DNA from: Mytilus trossulus
Lineage: Eukaryota; Mollusca; Bivalvia; Mytilida; Mytilidae
Length of the DNA stretch: 64,000 nt
Direction: 5' to 3'
NCBI RefSeq assembly: GCF_036588685.1
Contig: NC_086375.1
Span: forward strand, 48,368,955-48,432,954
Shown: positions 24,901-36,800 of the stretch, one piece after another
Numbering within the stretch: position 1 is the stretch's first letter
How the letters are laid out: every line of letters begins with the position of its first letter
Position numbers and translations under genes: made by a program
Notes under the pieces: generated by a model
What the model was told of the DNA's origin: nothing
The model's input: only the letters and a program-made list of their open reading frames with translations
Database searches by the model: none

Positions 24901-27900
24901 TTTATATAAGGTTTGATTTGTTTTTGTATTCTTTTTTTTTGGTGATTTTAAAAGGAATATACAGGAAGTGATTAAATGTTCAATTTTGTGTTGAACATTC
25001 AATGATTTATTAGTTTCCATCTTGGTTCATTATATATATATATATAAATAAAATAATTTTTTTTTATCAATGACAAAGGTCTAGTATCTTCAAATTTTAT
25101 TAGGACTTTGAAATCTATTGAGAAAAAATAAAACCCAAGCACAAATAACATACATACCTGCCAGCTTACTCTTGAAGAAAGGTTTTCTACAATTAACCTG
25201 TTCTCCGTTCTTGTGGGGGGTCCATACCTGTAACAGAATAATTTCTTTAGACCTTTGCTCAAAATATTAACTCTGGCATGCAGTTTTACATTGGTCATGA
25301 CATTAATGTTCCGCTCACCATATATTTTTGTTGTTAAATCTTTCAGCTTACTTTCAAGTACTATAGCTTCTTTTGGAATCACAATTTTATTTTAATGTTA
25401 ACTTATTTCTATATCTGTGCATTATATATTTTTTTCTTTATTTTAATAATCAAGTAGCATTAAGATTAAAGGATGTTCAAAATTTGAATTCTTGTTGGGA
25501 TGATAGGCAATCAAATTAATAGGGTTGTGTTTTCTTGAAAATTTTGTAAAATAAGTTCTGTGCCTCCCATCCCCTCATGCAATTCAAAACTTGAACATCC
25601 CAAAGTAATTTGCCTACAAATTGGTTTTCAAATTGATAGGGTTGTGTTTTCTTGGAAATTTTGTAAAATAAGTTCAGTGCCTCCCATCCCCTCATAGATT
25701 CAAATATCCTGCAACATTATATTTTTTTTTAACAAATTGAAGTCAGAATTTAGGCTTTAACCAGATGCTCCGCAGGGCGTAGCTTTATACGACCGCAGAG
25801 GTTGAACCCTGAACGGTTGGGGCAAGTATGGACACAACATTCAAGCTGGATTCCGCTCTGAATTTGGATTGTGATTAAATAGTTGACACAGCATAGGTTT
25901 CTGACACAGAATGAATGTATTCAAATGAACTTAAAATTTTTGTTTTCTCTTAGAGCAATTCACTATGCTGTTAATATTAATCCTCTCCAAAAAATGTTTG
26001 AAGAAATTTTCTTTTTATTTATGAAATTTCAAATGAGAAAAATTGAACCCAATTTTTTAATCACATCCCCCTTTCCCTTATTCCAAAACTAATTTCAATT
26101 AAAATATTCTAATGGAGTTTGCAACAATTACTACTCATTTAAATACATCATAAAATATTAAGATGTAAAAAAACTGCTTGTTATCACTGAATAGTAAAGA
26201 TTATTTAAATTTATCAGTTGGTAGTAAAAAGTTAATATACATTGTATATTGTATATAACAAAGATTTAAGTTGATTCTGGACAAAGAAAGATAACTCCAA
26301 TTAAAAAAAATTCTTGCAGATATTTCTTGCTTACTATACTGGACAAAGAAAGATAACTCTTAATTAAAAAAAAATTTGCTATTTCACAATATTGTGAAAT
26401 TAGATATTTCTTGCCATTGCACAATACTGTGCAATTGAAAAGACTTGCTATTGCACAATACTTAATATAATAATTTTAGATCCTAATTTGGACCAACTTG
26501 AAAACTGGGCCCATAATAAAAAATCTAAGTACATGTTTAGATTCAGCATATCAAAGAGGCCCAAGAATTAAATTTTTGTTAAAATCAAACTTAGTTTAAT
26601 TTTGGACCCTTTGCACTTTAATTTAGACCAATTTTAAAACTGGACCAAAAATTAAGAATCTACATACACAGTTAGATTTGGCATATCAAAGAACCCCAAT
26701 TATTCAATTTTTGATGAAATCAAACAATGTTTAATTTTGGACCTCGATTTGGGCCAACTTGAAAACTGGGCCAATAATCAAAAATCTAAGTACATTTTTA
26801 GATTCAGCATATCAAAGAACCCAAAGGTTTCAATTTTTGTTAAAATCAAACTAAGTTTAATTTTGGACCCTTTGGACCTTAATGTAGACCAATTTGAAAA
26901 CGGGACCAAAAATTAAGAATCTACATACACAGTTAGATTCGGCATATTAAAGAACCCCAATTATTCAATTTTGATGAAATCAAACAAAATTTAATTTTGG
27001 ACCCTTTGGGCCCCTTTTTCCTTAACTGTTGGGACCAAAACTCCCAAAATCAATACCAACCTTCCTTTAATAGTCATAAACCTTGTGTTTAAATTTCATA
27101 GATTTCTATTTACTTATACTAAAGCTATGGTGCGAAAACCAAGAAAAATGCTTATTTGGGTCCCTTTTTGGCCCCTAATTCCTAAACTGTTGGGACCGAA
27201 ACTCCCAAAATCAATACCAACCTTCCTTTTGTGGTCATAAACATTGTGTTTAAATTTCATTGATTTCTATTTACTTTAACTAAAGTTATTGTGCGAAAAC
27301 CAAGAATAATGCTTATTTGGGCCCTTTTTTGGCCCCTAATTCCTAAACTGTTGAAATCTAAACTCCCAAAATCAATCCCAACCTTTCTTTTGTGGTCATA
27401 AACCTTGTGTCAAAATTTCATAGATTTCTATTAACTTAAACTAAAGTTATAGTGCGAAAACCAAGAAAATGCTTATTTGGGCCCTTTTTGGCCCCTAATT
27501 CCTAAAATGTTGGGACCAAAACTCCCAAAATCAATACCAGCCTTCCTTTTATGGTCATAAACCTTGTGTTAACATTTCATAGATTTCTATTCACTTTTAC
27601 TAAAGTTAGAGTGCGAAAACTAAAAGTATTCGGACGACGACGACGACGACGACGACGACGCCAACGTGATAGCAATATACGACGAAAATTTTTTCAAAAT
27701 TTGCGGTCGTATAAAAATTTACTTTTTCAGAATCTGAATGATTATTGGTAAATTCATAGTTCAAAAATGCTTGTCCTTAAAGGTTTATTAAAATCTCATT
27801 TAACACATAGTTTATTAAGAGAGTACTCTTACAAGTTCTTATTAAAAGAAAAAGAAATTGTATTTGCTCATTTAATGTTTAAACATGTTACATTTGAAGG

Positions 27901-30900
27901 TGTATTTAATAGTTATGTTGAAAAAACACTACAAATGTTACTTCTTACACAAGTTTCTCTTTTAATTTTGTCAATTACTTAAACATATCTTTATGGTTGA
28001 AATTCTAAAGATGCTTATATTCTTTATCATTGAGAAATCCGTTGGATACCTCAACAATGGAATTTCTGTTTCCATGTTTATAGTATAAAGCTGTCTATAT
28101 CCAGGATTATTGCATGTTATACTACCTTATTTATATTTTTACCAAAAAACTGACAGATTCTTTTATATCTTGGACATCTGACTCATCATTTAGCTACACC
28201 AACATGGAAACATCTTAACTTCATTCACAACATCGACAAGACATCTTAATCATCATTTGCATCATCAGCAATGAACCATCTTAATCGTCAGTTGCAACAT
28301 CAGCAATGAATCATCTTAATTGTCATTTGAAACATCAAATAAGGAATATTTTAATCCTCCTTTGAAACAACAACAATCATCATCTTAATCATTATTTTCA
28401 CCATCAACAAAGGAACATCTTAATCATCATAAGCAACATCAACGAAAGAACATCTTAATGGCAATGTTGCTAATCTAACTAAGGAATCATCATTCTTTTT
28501 CCTCAATTGGGGAGTTGCATTAATTTAACAACATCATGCTTCAATGAGTAGATATCCATTTATCAGTACTTCCATGGATAAACAGATCAACCCTGACCAA
28601 TGGATAGATATATAAATCAAAAGTTAACAGTGCTGAAAGGTACCACCATATCGAAAACAGCGAAATTAACAAGAAATCAAGCCAAATAAAACCATTGTTA
28701 AGAAATTTGAGAATCAGGGCTTTTCATTTCTAAATAACATATAATACTGTACCTTTCAGCACTATTGTTGTTCTGTCCAAAGCCCCTTCTATAATTATAA
28801 TTCAAAAAAGTCATTGTCAGATGATACAATAACATTCTGAATGTTAGATTTAATGAAATCTTTTACTGAACTTTAAAAATGTATTTTTTTAAATATGATC
28901 TTCTAGTCACAATTTTACAATGTTTCGAGTTATTGGTTCCCTGAAAATATTTATTTATGTTGACAATCATATTTTACCTATATATTTAAGTATTTTACTG
29001 TAAAGTCATGACTTTCATTATCTCAGTATAGTTATCATTTTAATAATCAAATTTAAAAAAAGAGTGAATACTCAATTCATGTAAAGAAATTTAAAGAATC
29101 ATTGTTATACAAACTAAATCACAATTTGATGAAAATCATATATACTTATCCTTTTCATTTTTAGAAAATTCTTCAGAAGGTTCAAGATTGGCGTTTAAAT
29201 TTTTATGTTCATAGTATAAAGCTGATCTGAAAAGCTACATTCATTAAGTTTTTACCAAGAAACTGACATCTTGAACATCTGAAGCATCATTTAGCTACAT
29301 CAACATGGGAACATCTTAACTTCATTTTATTCATCAACTTGGGAACATCTACACATCATGTGCTACATCAACAAGGGAACATCTACACTTCATTTGCTAC
29401 GTCAACAAGGGAACATCTTAACATCGTTTGCTATGTCAACTAGGGAACATCTTAACTTCATTTGCAACACCAACAAAGGAACATCTTTATCGTCATGTTG
29501 CTACATCAACTAAGGAATCATCATTTTTATACACCAACATAGGAACATATTAAACCTCGTTTTTCATCTTCAACATCTTTAATATCATTCTGTATCCTCA
29601 ATTGAGGACAGTTCTATATATGCACACAATGTTCAATATATTTGTTTTCACATCATGCTTCTAAGGAGATATCCATTCATCGGTACTTCCATGGATTAAC
29701 TGATCAACCCTGACGGATATATATAAATCATAAACCAACAGTGCTGAGAGGTCCCAAATTTTTTAACAACAGAAATACAAGAAATCAAAACAAATAGAAG
29801 GACTAACAATAAGGAATCTCCACTTTAAGCCATTAATTTTCTATGTAAAATATATAATACTGTACCTGTCAGCACTGTTGTTCTGTCCAAAGCCACCCCT
29901 TCTATTACTATAATTCAAAAGAAGTCATTGTCAGATAAACCACACGATTCACCAATACTCGAGATCAAAAGCAAAATTTGACGCTTGTTATATACATGTA
30001 TCTTTGAAAATTGGTAGTTTAATACTACATTCTAATAGCTTTAAAAAAAAACAAAAAAACATGGAATATCAGTCAAGTTCTAATGGTTTCTGCACATTTT
30101 TTCCTGCTTATGACTTAGTTACTGTTACTGAGTATGTTAGCGAGTCATTAAGTAAAATTGAAATTTATGAAACCTTAGGTCATGTCAAGTAATCTATAGT
30201 GTTCTATTTAATTCACATGGGATTTTCTCATCAATATAAAATATAATTTTGAACATCATCAACACTATGCTTTGCCAGGAAGAATTGTGGTCAATTTATG
30301 TATATCTTACAGGTACATACTATATGACCTCAAAAAGTTTTGTTTATTAAGATGGATCAAATTTGGCACTTATTTCATGCATATGTAGGACACTGTTCAG
30401 GTGGTAGAAAAGGTATACTTTAACTCCATTTTTTCCTTTGGCTTAAATGTTGATCCACTGCCTTGAACTAGTATTACAATGAGATTTTGTGTCGATTAAC
30501 TTCTTTAGATAAGGAGATAAAAACAAAACATTGCTTGATGAAGTTAGTCCAACCATAAAATACAAGATTTCTGATTGTCATGCATCACTGATTGTCTTAC
30601 TTGTCTCTTCCTCCTCGTCGGCTACGCTGTGGAGGATAGTCCCTATAACCTCCTCTATCTCTACCCCCATCACGTCTATCATCACCTCGAGGAGCTCCAC
30701 GAGCATGCTCAACAGTACATCTGAAAACAAATTCAAATCAAAAATATATTTGGCCCTTACATGCCTTACTTTATAATCAATGCAGGTCGCCTTAAATTTC
30801 CTGTAATCCCTTTAATATGAATTGTTACTGTTCCTCTTTTCTGACTTGCCAAGAACATTTTCTAAACCTCTCTGCACATTTAAGATAAAGAACAGCAATA

Positions 30901-32227
30901 AAAGACCTGTCTTTGCAACACAAATTTTGTGTCACAGATAGACACCCCATACTGTAGATTCATTTATTGTTGTAGGTTAAGGATATGGCTTCCATACAAA
31001 CCTATGGAAAACTGATACTTTATATTACATTTTAATTTGTGGTTTGTCAATGCCGCCAATGGTACGAAATACACGAATAATTGCTATACCACAAATTAAA
31101 ATGAATCAACAGTATTCTTTCTTTTCTATTATATTATTCTGTAATAATCAAGCAACACATATTCATACATTGTAAAGCCCTCAAAATTTAAGCTTGATCT
31201 GTATTTTGCAGTATTAAATTAACATTGTGTATAAAGTTAATAACATTTGGTTGCGGCAAACTTAAGATAGAGAATGAAACAAATATACAATATTTTTTTA
31301 AAAGGGCCATAAATCTAGAACGGTTGAACTGATGCTACCAAAATAAGCATTGTGTTTTAGTTTCATAATTCTTGGTTGAGGAAAACTAAAGTTAAAAAAC
31401 ACAAACCAAACTTGAGATGTACAGATGGACAATGGTAATACTAAATACCCTCCACGATACGGAGGGGGCATAACAATCTGTTATTATTTTAAACAATTCA
31501 TAAATTGAGCATCTTTATACCTTTCTCCACACAAATCTTTCCCATTTAATTCATAAATAGCATCATCTGCATCTCTGTAGTCTTCAAATTCCTGGAAATA
31601 ATATATGACATCATATTTATCATTAATAAAATTTGTAAACCATGAAATTCTATATGCAACTAAATAATTGCCTAACCAGTCTATAAATGAGAAATTTCTG
31701 AAATTTTGTCCAAAAAAATAAATGTCTGGTCTAAGGCCAGTAACTTTCATCTGTTTATGTGCAACATACAATTAATGATCACTGGCATGTTTACAAAGAA
31801 ATATTTTCCTTAATTTATCAAAGAAGACTATAAACTTAAAGAAGGTGCATACAACATTTCTAAATTCTTGTGTTTTCAAGTATTAGACAAAACTCAAAAA
31901 GTAGACATATCTCTGCAGAAGTAATAGACCACTTTCGAGTTTGTCCTTCATCGAAGAAACTCATCAGTTAAGTGTGCCTTTATGAAGTCATTTACCAGAG
32001 AGACTGATAGAGGGATCGCCTGTATCCCTGCACTATTCAAGTTTAAAAATTATTTGCAATAATATGTAGATATTATACTGTTATTTACATGATTTACAAC
32101 TTACAACAAAACCATAACCATTTTTCAACATAACATCTCTTATTTTTCCATAGCCTTTAAAAAATCTTTCAACATCTTTTTCTCTTGCATGATGTGACAG
32201 TCTTCCAAGATATACTCTGGTTCCCAT
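21963..32227 (-). CDS. SRSF4/5/6-like: SR splicing factor, SRSF4/5/6 (SRp55/B52) type, tandem copy B
   Basis: Coding exons in transcript order: e2 32105-32227 (exon starts 32239), e3 31521-31591, e4 30601-30720, e5a 29866-29907, e5b 28753-28788, e6 25158-25227, e7 23468-23541, e8 22626-22757, e9 21963-22164. Junction phases fit and total 870 nt, 289 residues. RRM1, linker, RRM2 with SWQDLKD and RS tail are as in copy A. Exon 2 differs from A at only two bases. Exon 4 is 6 nt shorter and reads [11 protein letters not shown] at its end. Exon 5a is 42 nt ([13 protein letters not shown]). The acceptor of exon 9 has moved: the GTCCAG hexamer of A and C is gone and an extra AGAAGC hexamer restores the same 202-nt length. 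The C-terminus ends PEENGDKD. It appears functional; no frame damage is visible. Confidence 0.92.
23145..23380. mobile_element. MITE with ~45-bp inverted ends in the exon 7-8 intron of copy B
   Basis: 'ttagggacgacatcaaaag...gtaggataaaa' on the left is matched by its inverted copy ending 'gaggtcgtccctta' on the right. There is no coding potential. It is absent from the matching introns of A and C. Confidence 0.6.
24222..24649 (-). other. Copy B candidate poison cassette exon
   Basis: Homologous to 2380-2801 and 42488-42914. The donor GTAGAG, GTAATT is conserved at 24221. The acceptor before 24649 (GGTGACAG) is conserved; the alternative upstream acceptor would read ATG AGG TGA. Either choice gives an early stop in the RRM2 reading frame. 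Confidence 0.62.
25490..25700 (+). repeat. Two direct repeats of ~60 bp
   Basis: 'agggttgtgttttcttg' to 'gtgcctcccatcccctcat' occurs twice, at about 25520-25580 and 25638-25697. It is in the exon 5b-6 intron of copy B and no function is suggested. Confidence 0.5.
25761..27717 (+). mobile_element. 1.95-kb dispersed element, copy 2
   Basis: Nearly identical to 6799-8749 along its whole length. It differs by scattered point changes and two extra GAC units in the triplet run near 27633-27660. It lies in the exon 5b-6 intron of copy B, a different intron from copy 1, so it inserted separately and recently. Confidence 0.65.
28190..29570. repeat. Degenerate minisatellite around exon 5b, copy B
   Basis: Two groups of 'acatcaacaagggaacatct' variants (28190-28500 and 29290-29560) flank exon 5b, as in copy A. 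Confidence 0.6.
28753..28788 (-). CDS. Copy B exon 5b, duplicated linker exon
   Basis: 36-nt exon identical in structure to exon 5b of copy A ([11 protein letters not shown]), flanked by AG and GT and in the same phase as exon 5a (29866-29907). It is a candidate alternative cassette exon of the RRM1-RRM2 linker. Confidence 0.75.
30770..30871 (-). pseudogene. Copy B relic of alternative exon 4'
   Basis: It still has a good acceptor (GTGCAG) and donor (GTAAGG) and a length of 102 nt that fits the phase of exon 4' in copy C. The frame meets TAG at the third full codon. It is either decayed or, if still spliced, would act as a premature-stop exon. Confidence 0.55.
30950..31115. repeat. Inverted-repeat MITE in the exon 3-4 intron of copy B
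   Basis: 'tactgtagattcattta' at the left and 'aaatgaatcaacagta' at the right are inverted copies, with a second inverted pair 'ttaatttgtggt'/'accacaaattaa' inside. No open frame. Confidence 0.5.
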
Positions 32228-32799
32228 TTTGAATTTATTCTGAAAAGGAACAAGAGACAAATTTATGTTTCACATTATTCATTCCTTATTGCAATATTTT
32301 TATACTTAAAATGGTACATCTTGCATGTCGTGTTGATTTATAGATAGAAACAAGATAAAAGGAATAAAAGTAAAATGTTCAGAACACCCTTCATTTAAGA
32401 GCTTATTCTCCATTAAGGAGTTGATGGACGGTTTCAGCTTTGTTGTCTTATTCGAAGATTTAGTCTAGCAGCTGATAATTTTTCTTTTTTTTACAGTGGC
32501 TATCTATATGATCAATCTATAATAGTTTACAAGATATTAAAGTAACTAGAAGTTTAAAATTTTTCATGTTTTTTTTTTATCTTAAAATTGGGGGCAGACT
32601 ACTGAAAACAGGATTATTTAACTCCTGTGAGGGGATTCACATGTATTTTTTTTTTAATCATTTTAACAAATCTTCATTCAAGGTAATCATAACAAATAGA
32701 CAAACATGGTTGTGTTTTCACATCATGACATAAACTATTCTGTGTACCGACTTACAAACTTATTTATGGCATGCCATAAAACCAGGTTCAACCCACCAC

Positions 32800-33185
32800 T
32801 TTTATTCCCGTTTAAAAGTGTCCTGTACCAAGTCAGGAAGATGGCCATTGTTATAATATTGTTCGTTTCTGTGTGTGTTGCATTTTAACGTTAAGTCCTT
32901 TGTGTTTTCTCTAATTTTTGGGATATTGAGATAAGACGTGGCACGGTACTTGTCTATCCCAAATTCACGTATTTGGTTTTGATGTTATATTTGTTATTCT
33001 CGAGGTGGTTTGCCTGTTGCTTGGTCCGTTTCTGTGTGTGTTGCGTTTCGGTGTTGTGTCGTTGTTCTCCTCTTATATTTAATGCATTTCCCTCGGTTTT
33101 AGTTTGTTACCCCAATTTTGTTTTTTGTCCATGGATTTATGAGTTTTGAACAGCGGTATACTACTGTTGCCTTTATTTACCATGT
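32800..33185 (+). repeat. Dispersed repeat fragment in intron 1 of copy B
   Basis: Contains 'ttgttctcctcttatattt' and 'cggtatactactgttgcct'. Related words recur at 52225-52250 and 60015-60110. It looks like a common dispersed repeat without a gene. Confidence 0.4.
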
Positions 33186-33748
33186 ACTTGAGCATTTTAT
33201 AAAATTTTAAGGCAAGTGATCCACTAGATGTATCAAAGTTAAATTTATTTTGCATCTCAAAAGAATGTAATCGTTTTTGGATTTTGATGGGTTTTTTTTT
33301 TTTTTACCTTAAAACACTTCTAAATTAGTCACATGGGGGCGAAATGGTCAAGGACGAAACAACCCGTTAGTCGTTACCTAAACAGTCGAGGACAAATTTA
33401 ACTGCGGCAGCTAGGACAAATTAGCCTAGGCTGCAAAAATTAACAAGAAATGCCGCGTAAAAACTTTCACTTAACTGCATATACAAATCCTTGACTGCAT
33501 TTATATTTTATTTAACAATGCAAAATCCATTACACAAGAAAATGGGAAGCAAGCGCAGCCGACCGACGACGCGACCAAAACTGCATATTGTTTTGCACAT
33601 TTTTGTGCTTTGTTCACAGCATCTTAGTATAATTCCAACAGTTACTGTTGTGTTGTAGGAATCTCAATAATTTTATACTTAGAACTAAATAATATAAACA
33701 TGTTACACAAATTATTTAACTTAGAAATGATTAGGGAAGCTTACTTAC

Positions 33749-33840
33749 GTCTCTTCAGATCTTTACAGCATTTTCCAAAATCAGTCTCTCAAAAGAGCTT
33801 AAACTTAAATTACGTTGATCCGGTGCTTGTATAAAGAGTT
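33749..33840 (-). other. Copy B exon 1 (5' UTR) with minimal uORF
   Basis: Minus strand reads GAAGAGAC then donor GTAAGT. Homologous to exon 1 of copy A, including the ATG CTG TAA mini-ORF at 33771-33763. The 5' limit is estimated. CACGTG of the promoter is at 33887-33892, again within CGTCACGTG. Confidence 0.7.
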
Positions 33841-33886
33841 TTACAGACGTGAAAATCAACAAAAATGCGCGGCCATGAGTATTCGT

Positions 33887-33892
33887 CACGTG
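33887..33892. promoter_or_regulatory. E-box CACGTG in the copy B promoter
   Basis: CGTCACGTG occurs upstream of exon 1 in the same relative position as in copy A, about 120-140 bp from the exon 1 donor. Shared position in two paralogous promoters is the evidence; function is inferred. Confidence 0.45.
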
Positions 33893-33899
33893 GTGATAT

Positions 33900-36800
33900 T
33901 TCACATATATCATATTAATTATTTTCAGTTTCTTATTTCAAATGTACTAAATTGCATGCCAAAACCATTTAATCTGTTAGTTTTAATAAATATTGACTTT
34001 ATAGGGTATTTACACCACTCCGAATTATCAATATCCTATGTAGACCAAGAGTTATCCTTCTTTGTATACTATTCACGAATCGCCCTACAACTAATCGCCC
34101 TACTTTTAGCAAACTCGCCCCACTTCTTAAAAAGTCGACCCACTCTTGTTTACCAACTCGTCCCACTTATGAAAAAGGGTAAAATCCTATTGAAAATAGG
34201 TTGGATAACTTGCCCAACTTATGAAAAGGGTTAATAACTTGAAGATTTAATAGTACATTATAACAATACAATACAAATAAGTTTAAATCACTTGGGCTTA
34301 TCGCAGTGTCCGTACTAGGGCAGAATTATTACAAATTAATTATGACTATAAGACAAAACATACATAACTTAAGATTATTTGAATGATTGAGTTGAAAGAC
34401 AAGACAACATTTTACCATGCAGTGTCACAAACACATTTACAATAAGTGATAATGAACGAATGGCTAAAAAATTTACATGGTAGTAAAATACAAACAATAT
34501 AATATATATATATATATATATATTTGAATAAAAATGTATAGCTTCTTTTTCATAAGTTGGGCGAGTTGGTATTACTAAATTCATCGTGCTTTATCTATTT
34601 GTCATGAGTGCAGCCTGCGAGTAGGCAGACCATAGTTCAGTTGGATTTTAAGTTACTTGTGATGGAAATTGCATCATTGAGAAAGAATTTACACATGTTA
34701 TATGAGATCAACTCCAAATTGAAAGTGAAAAACGGAAAGACTGTCAATCAGAAACATGGAGAACAGTGGGAAGTGGAACGAAGGAGATAGGGGTCTTAGC
34801 TAGAAGCAGCTAGAGAAAGTCACAAGACATAATCCTAAGACAACAGCTGGTATTGAGCTCATTGGCATCAAATTACGAAAATGAAAAAGAACGGGGAAAA
34901 ACCAAATACTATCTATACTGATGCTAGGAAAGTATTACGTATAAGCCTGCAAAACTGAACAGGGAAAAGACGCGATACACTCTGAAATGTTTCACCTGCT
35001 TTATGTCAACATAGTGTTAATGTTGAAAGTCTTTTAGATAAAGGTTTAAAATTTACTACAAATATCACACACATTTATTATTACTAATGTAACCCCAATG
35101 TCAGATGAGCCCGCAAGACCAATTATAAATACTCAGTATCGGAATATATACATAACAAGAATGTGTTCATAGTCATGATAGTAAACAAATACCCCACTCG
35201 CAATATCATTTTCTATGCTTAGTGGACCGTGAAATTGGGATAAAAACTTAGTTTGGCATTTAAAGAAAGATAATATCATAGGAAACATCTTCTTTTTTTT
35301 ATATACTAAGTTTCAAGTTGATTGGACTTCAACTCAATCAAAAACTGCCTTGAACAAAAACTTTAACCTGCCGAAACTTGTACTCTCATTTTCTGTGTCC
35401 AATGAACCCTGAATTTGGGGTAAAAACTTTAATTTGACATCAAAAATAGAGATTCTATCATAGGGAACAAGAATACTAAGTTTCAAGTTGATTGGACTTC
35501 AACTTCATCAAAAACTGCCTTGACCAAACACTTTAACCTGAAGCGGGATAGACGGACGAACGAACAGACGGTAACGGACGGACGAACACACAGACCAGAA
35601 AACATACTATCGTAGGTGGGGCATAAACATAGTTAGACACAGACCTATCCACAAAAACTTGACATGGACCAATGAACCAGGTTAGTCAAAAGAGTACTAA
35701 ATAATTCTATGTATGTGTTTGAACATGTCAAGTGAAACAACTTTCGCTTTTACTTCATCAAATCAAAATGACTACTTTTGAAGTGTTTTCATTTCAAGAA
35801 CAAGTTTTGAATTTTTATTGTAATATTCTGTAGTAGGCATTATATTTGACAATTTATTATTCCTGGACTAAAATGAAGTTAAATTCTAAAAGTTGTCATG
35901 CTCAAACTATTTTCAAGAAAAGAATGTATCCCTAATACACAGATGCACCATCCGCACTATCATAATCTATGTTCAGTGGACCGTGAAAATGGGATAAAAA
36001 CTGTAATTTGGCATTACAATTAAAAAGATCATATCATAGGGAACAGTGTACGAAGTTTCAAGTTGATTGCACTGATGCGGGACAGGCGGACGAAAGAACG
36101 GACGAAAGAACGGACGCACAGACCAGCAAACATAAAGGCCATAAATGGGGCATGAAAAGACGACCTCCTAAACTGAAAATATTATTTCGACTCCAAAACT
36201 GAAAACATTATTTCGACTCTAAAACTGAAAATATCATTTCGACTCCAAATAGGACATATACATGTTGACTTAGCTCACATACCTATTATACATGCATCTC
36301 CGAAAGGTTTTTTTTTCTAAAATTTCGTTGCCAAATAGAACTTACAAGCTCATTTTTCGAAAACACTAATTTAGATGGCTGTATTTTGAATACTAGTTAC
36401 TAGTGGGTTAACCTGTGTTTTATTTAAGTCACCCAGTGATGGCAATATATCATTTTGCGAAGAAGGCATGCTTTAATTAATTATATTTATCTAACCTCAG
36501 TACTTCAAATTATAGTATTGACTTGTATTTTATAAATATTAACTTCGATAGGAGTTACATGGAAGCGTCTTTACTGCATTTATTTTTAAAAGATTTGCCT
36601 TTTCCAATTTTGCATATCTAATAGATATATAGCTCAAAAACGTTTTTTCAGGTTGCAATTAAAATCCATCTTTTCAAACTGAATCATTTGTGAAAATCGT
36701 GGCCAATTGTTTGATTTTGTATCTAGGTCAATAGATACAAAAAGATGTGGTATGAGTGCCAATGAGGCAACTTTCCATCCAAATCACAATTTGAAAAAGA

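Noticed and set aside
24999..25382. 127-residue minus-strand ORF
   Set aside because: Only its centre is real (exon 6 of copy B, 25158-25227); both ends are intron read-through.
33815..34234. 139-residue plus-strand ORF
   Set aside because: It overlaps the antisense of copy B exon 1 and promoter and then a low-complexity repeat; composition is not protein-like.
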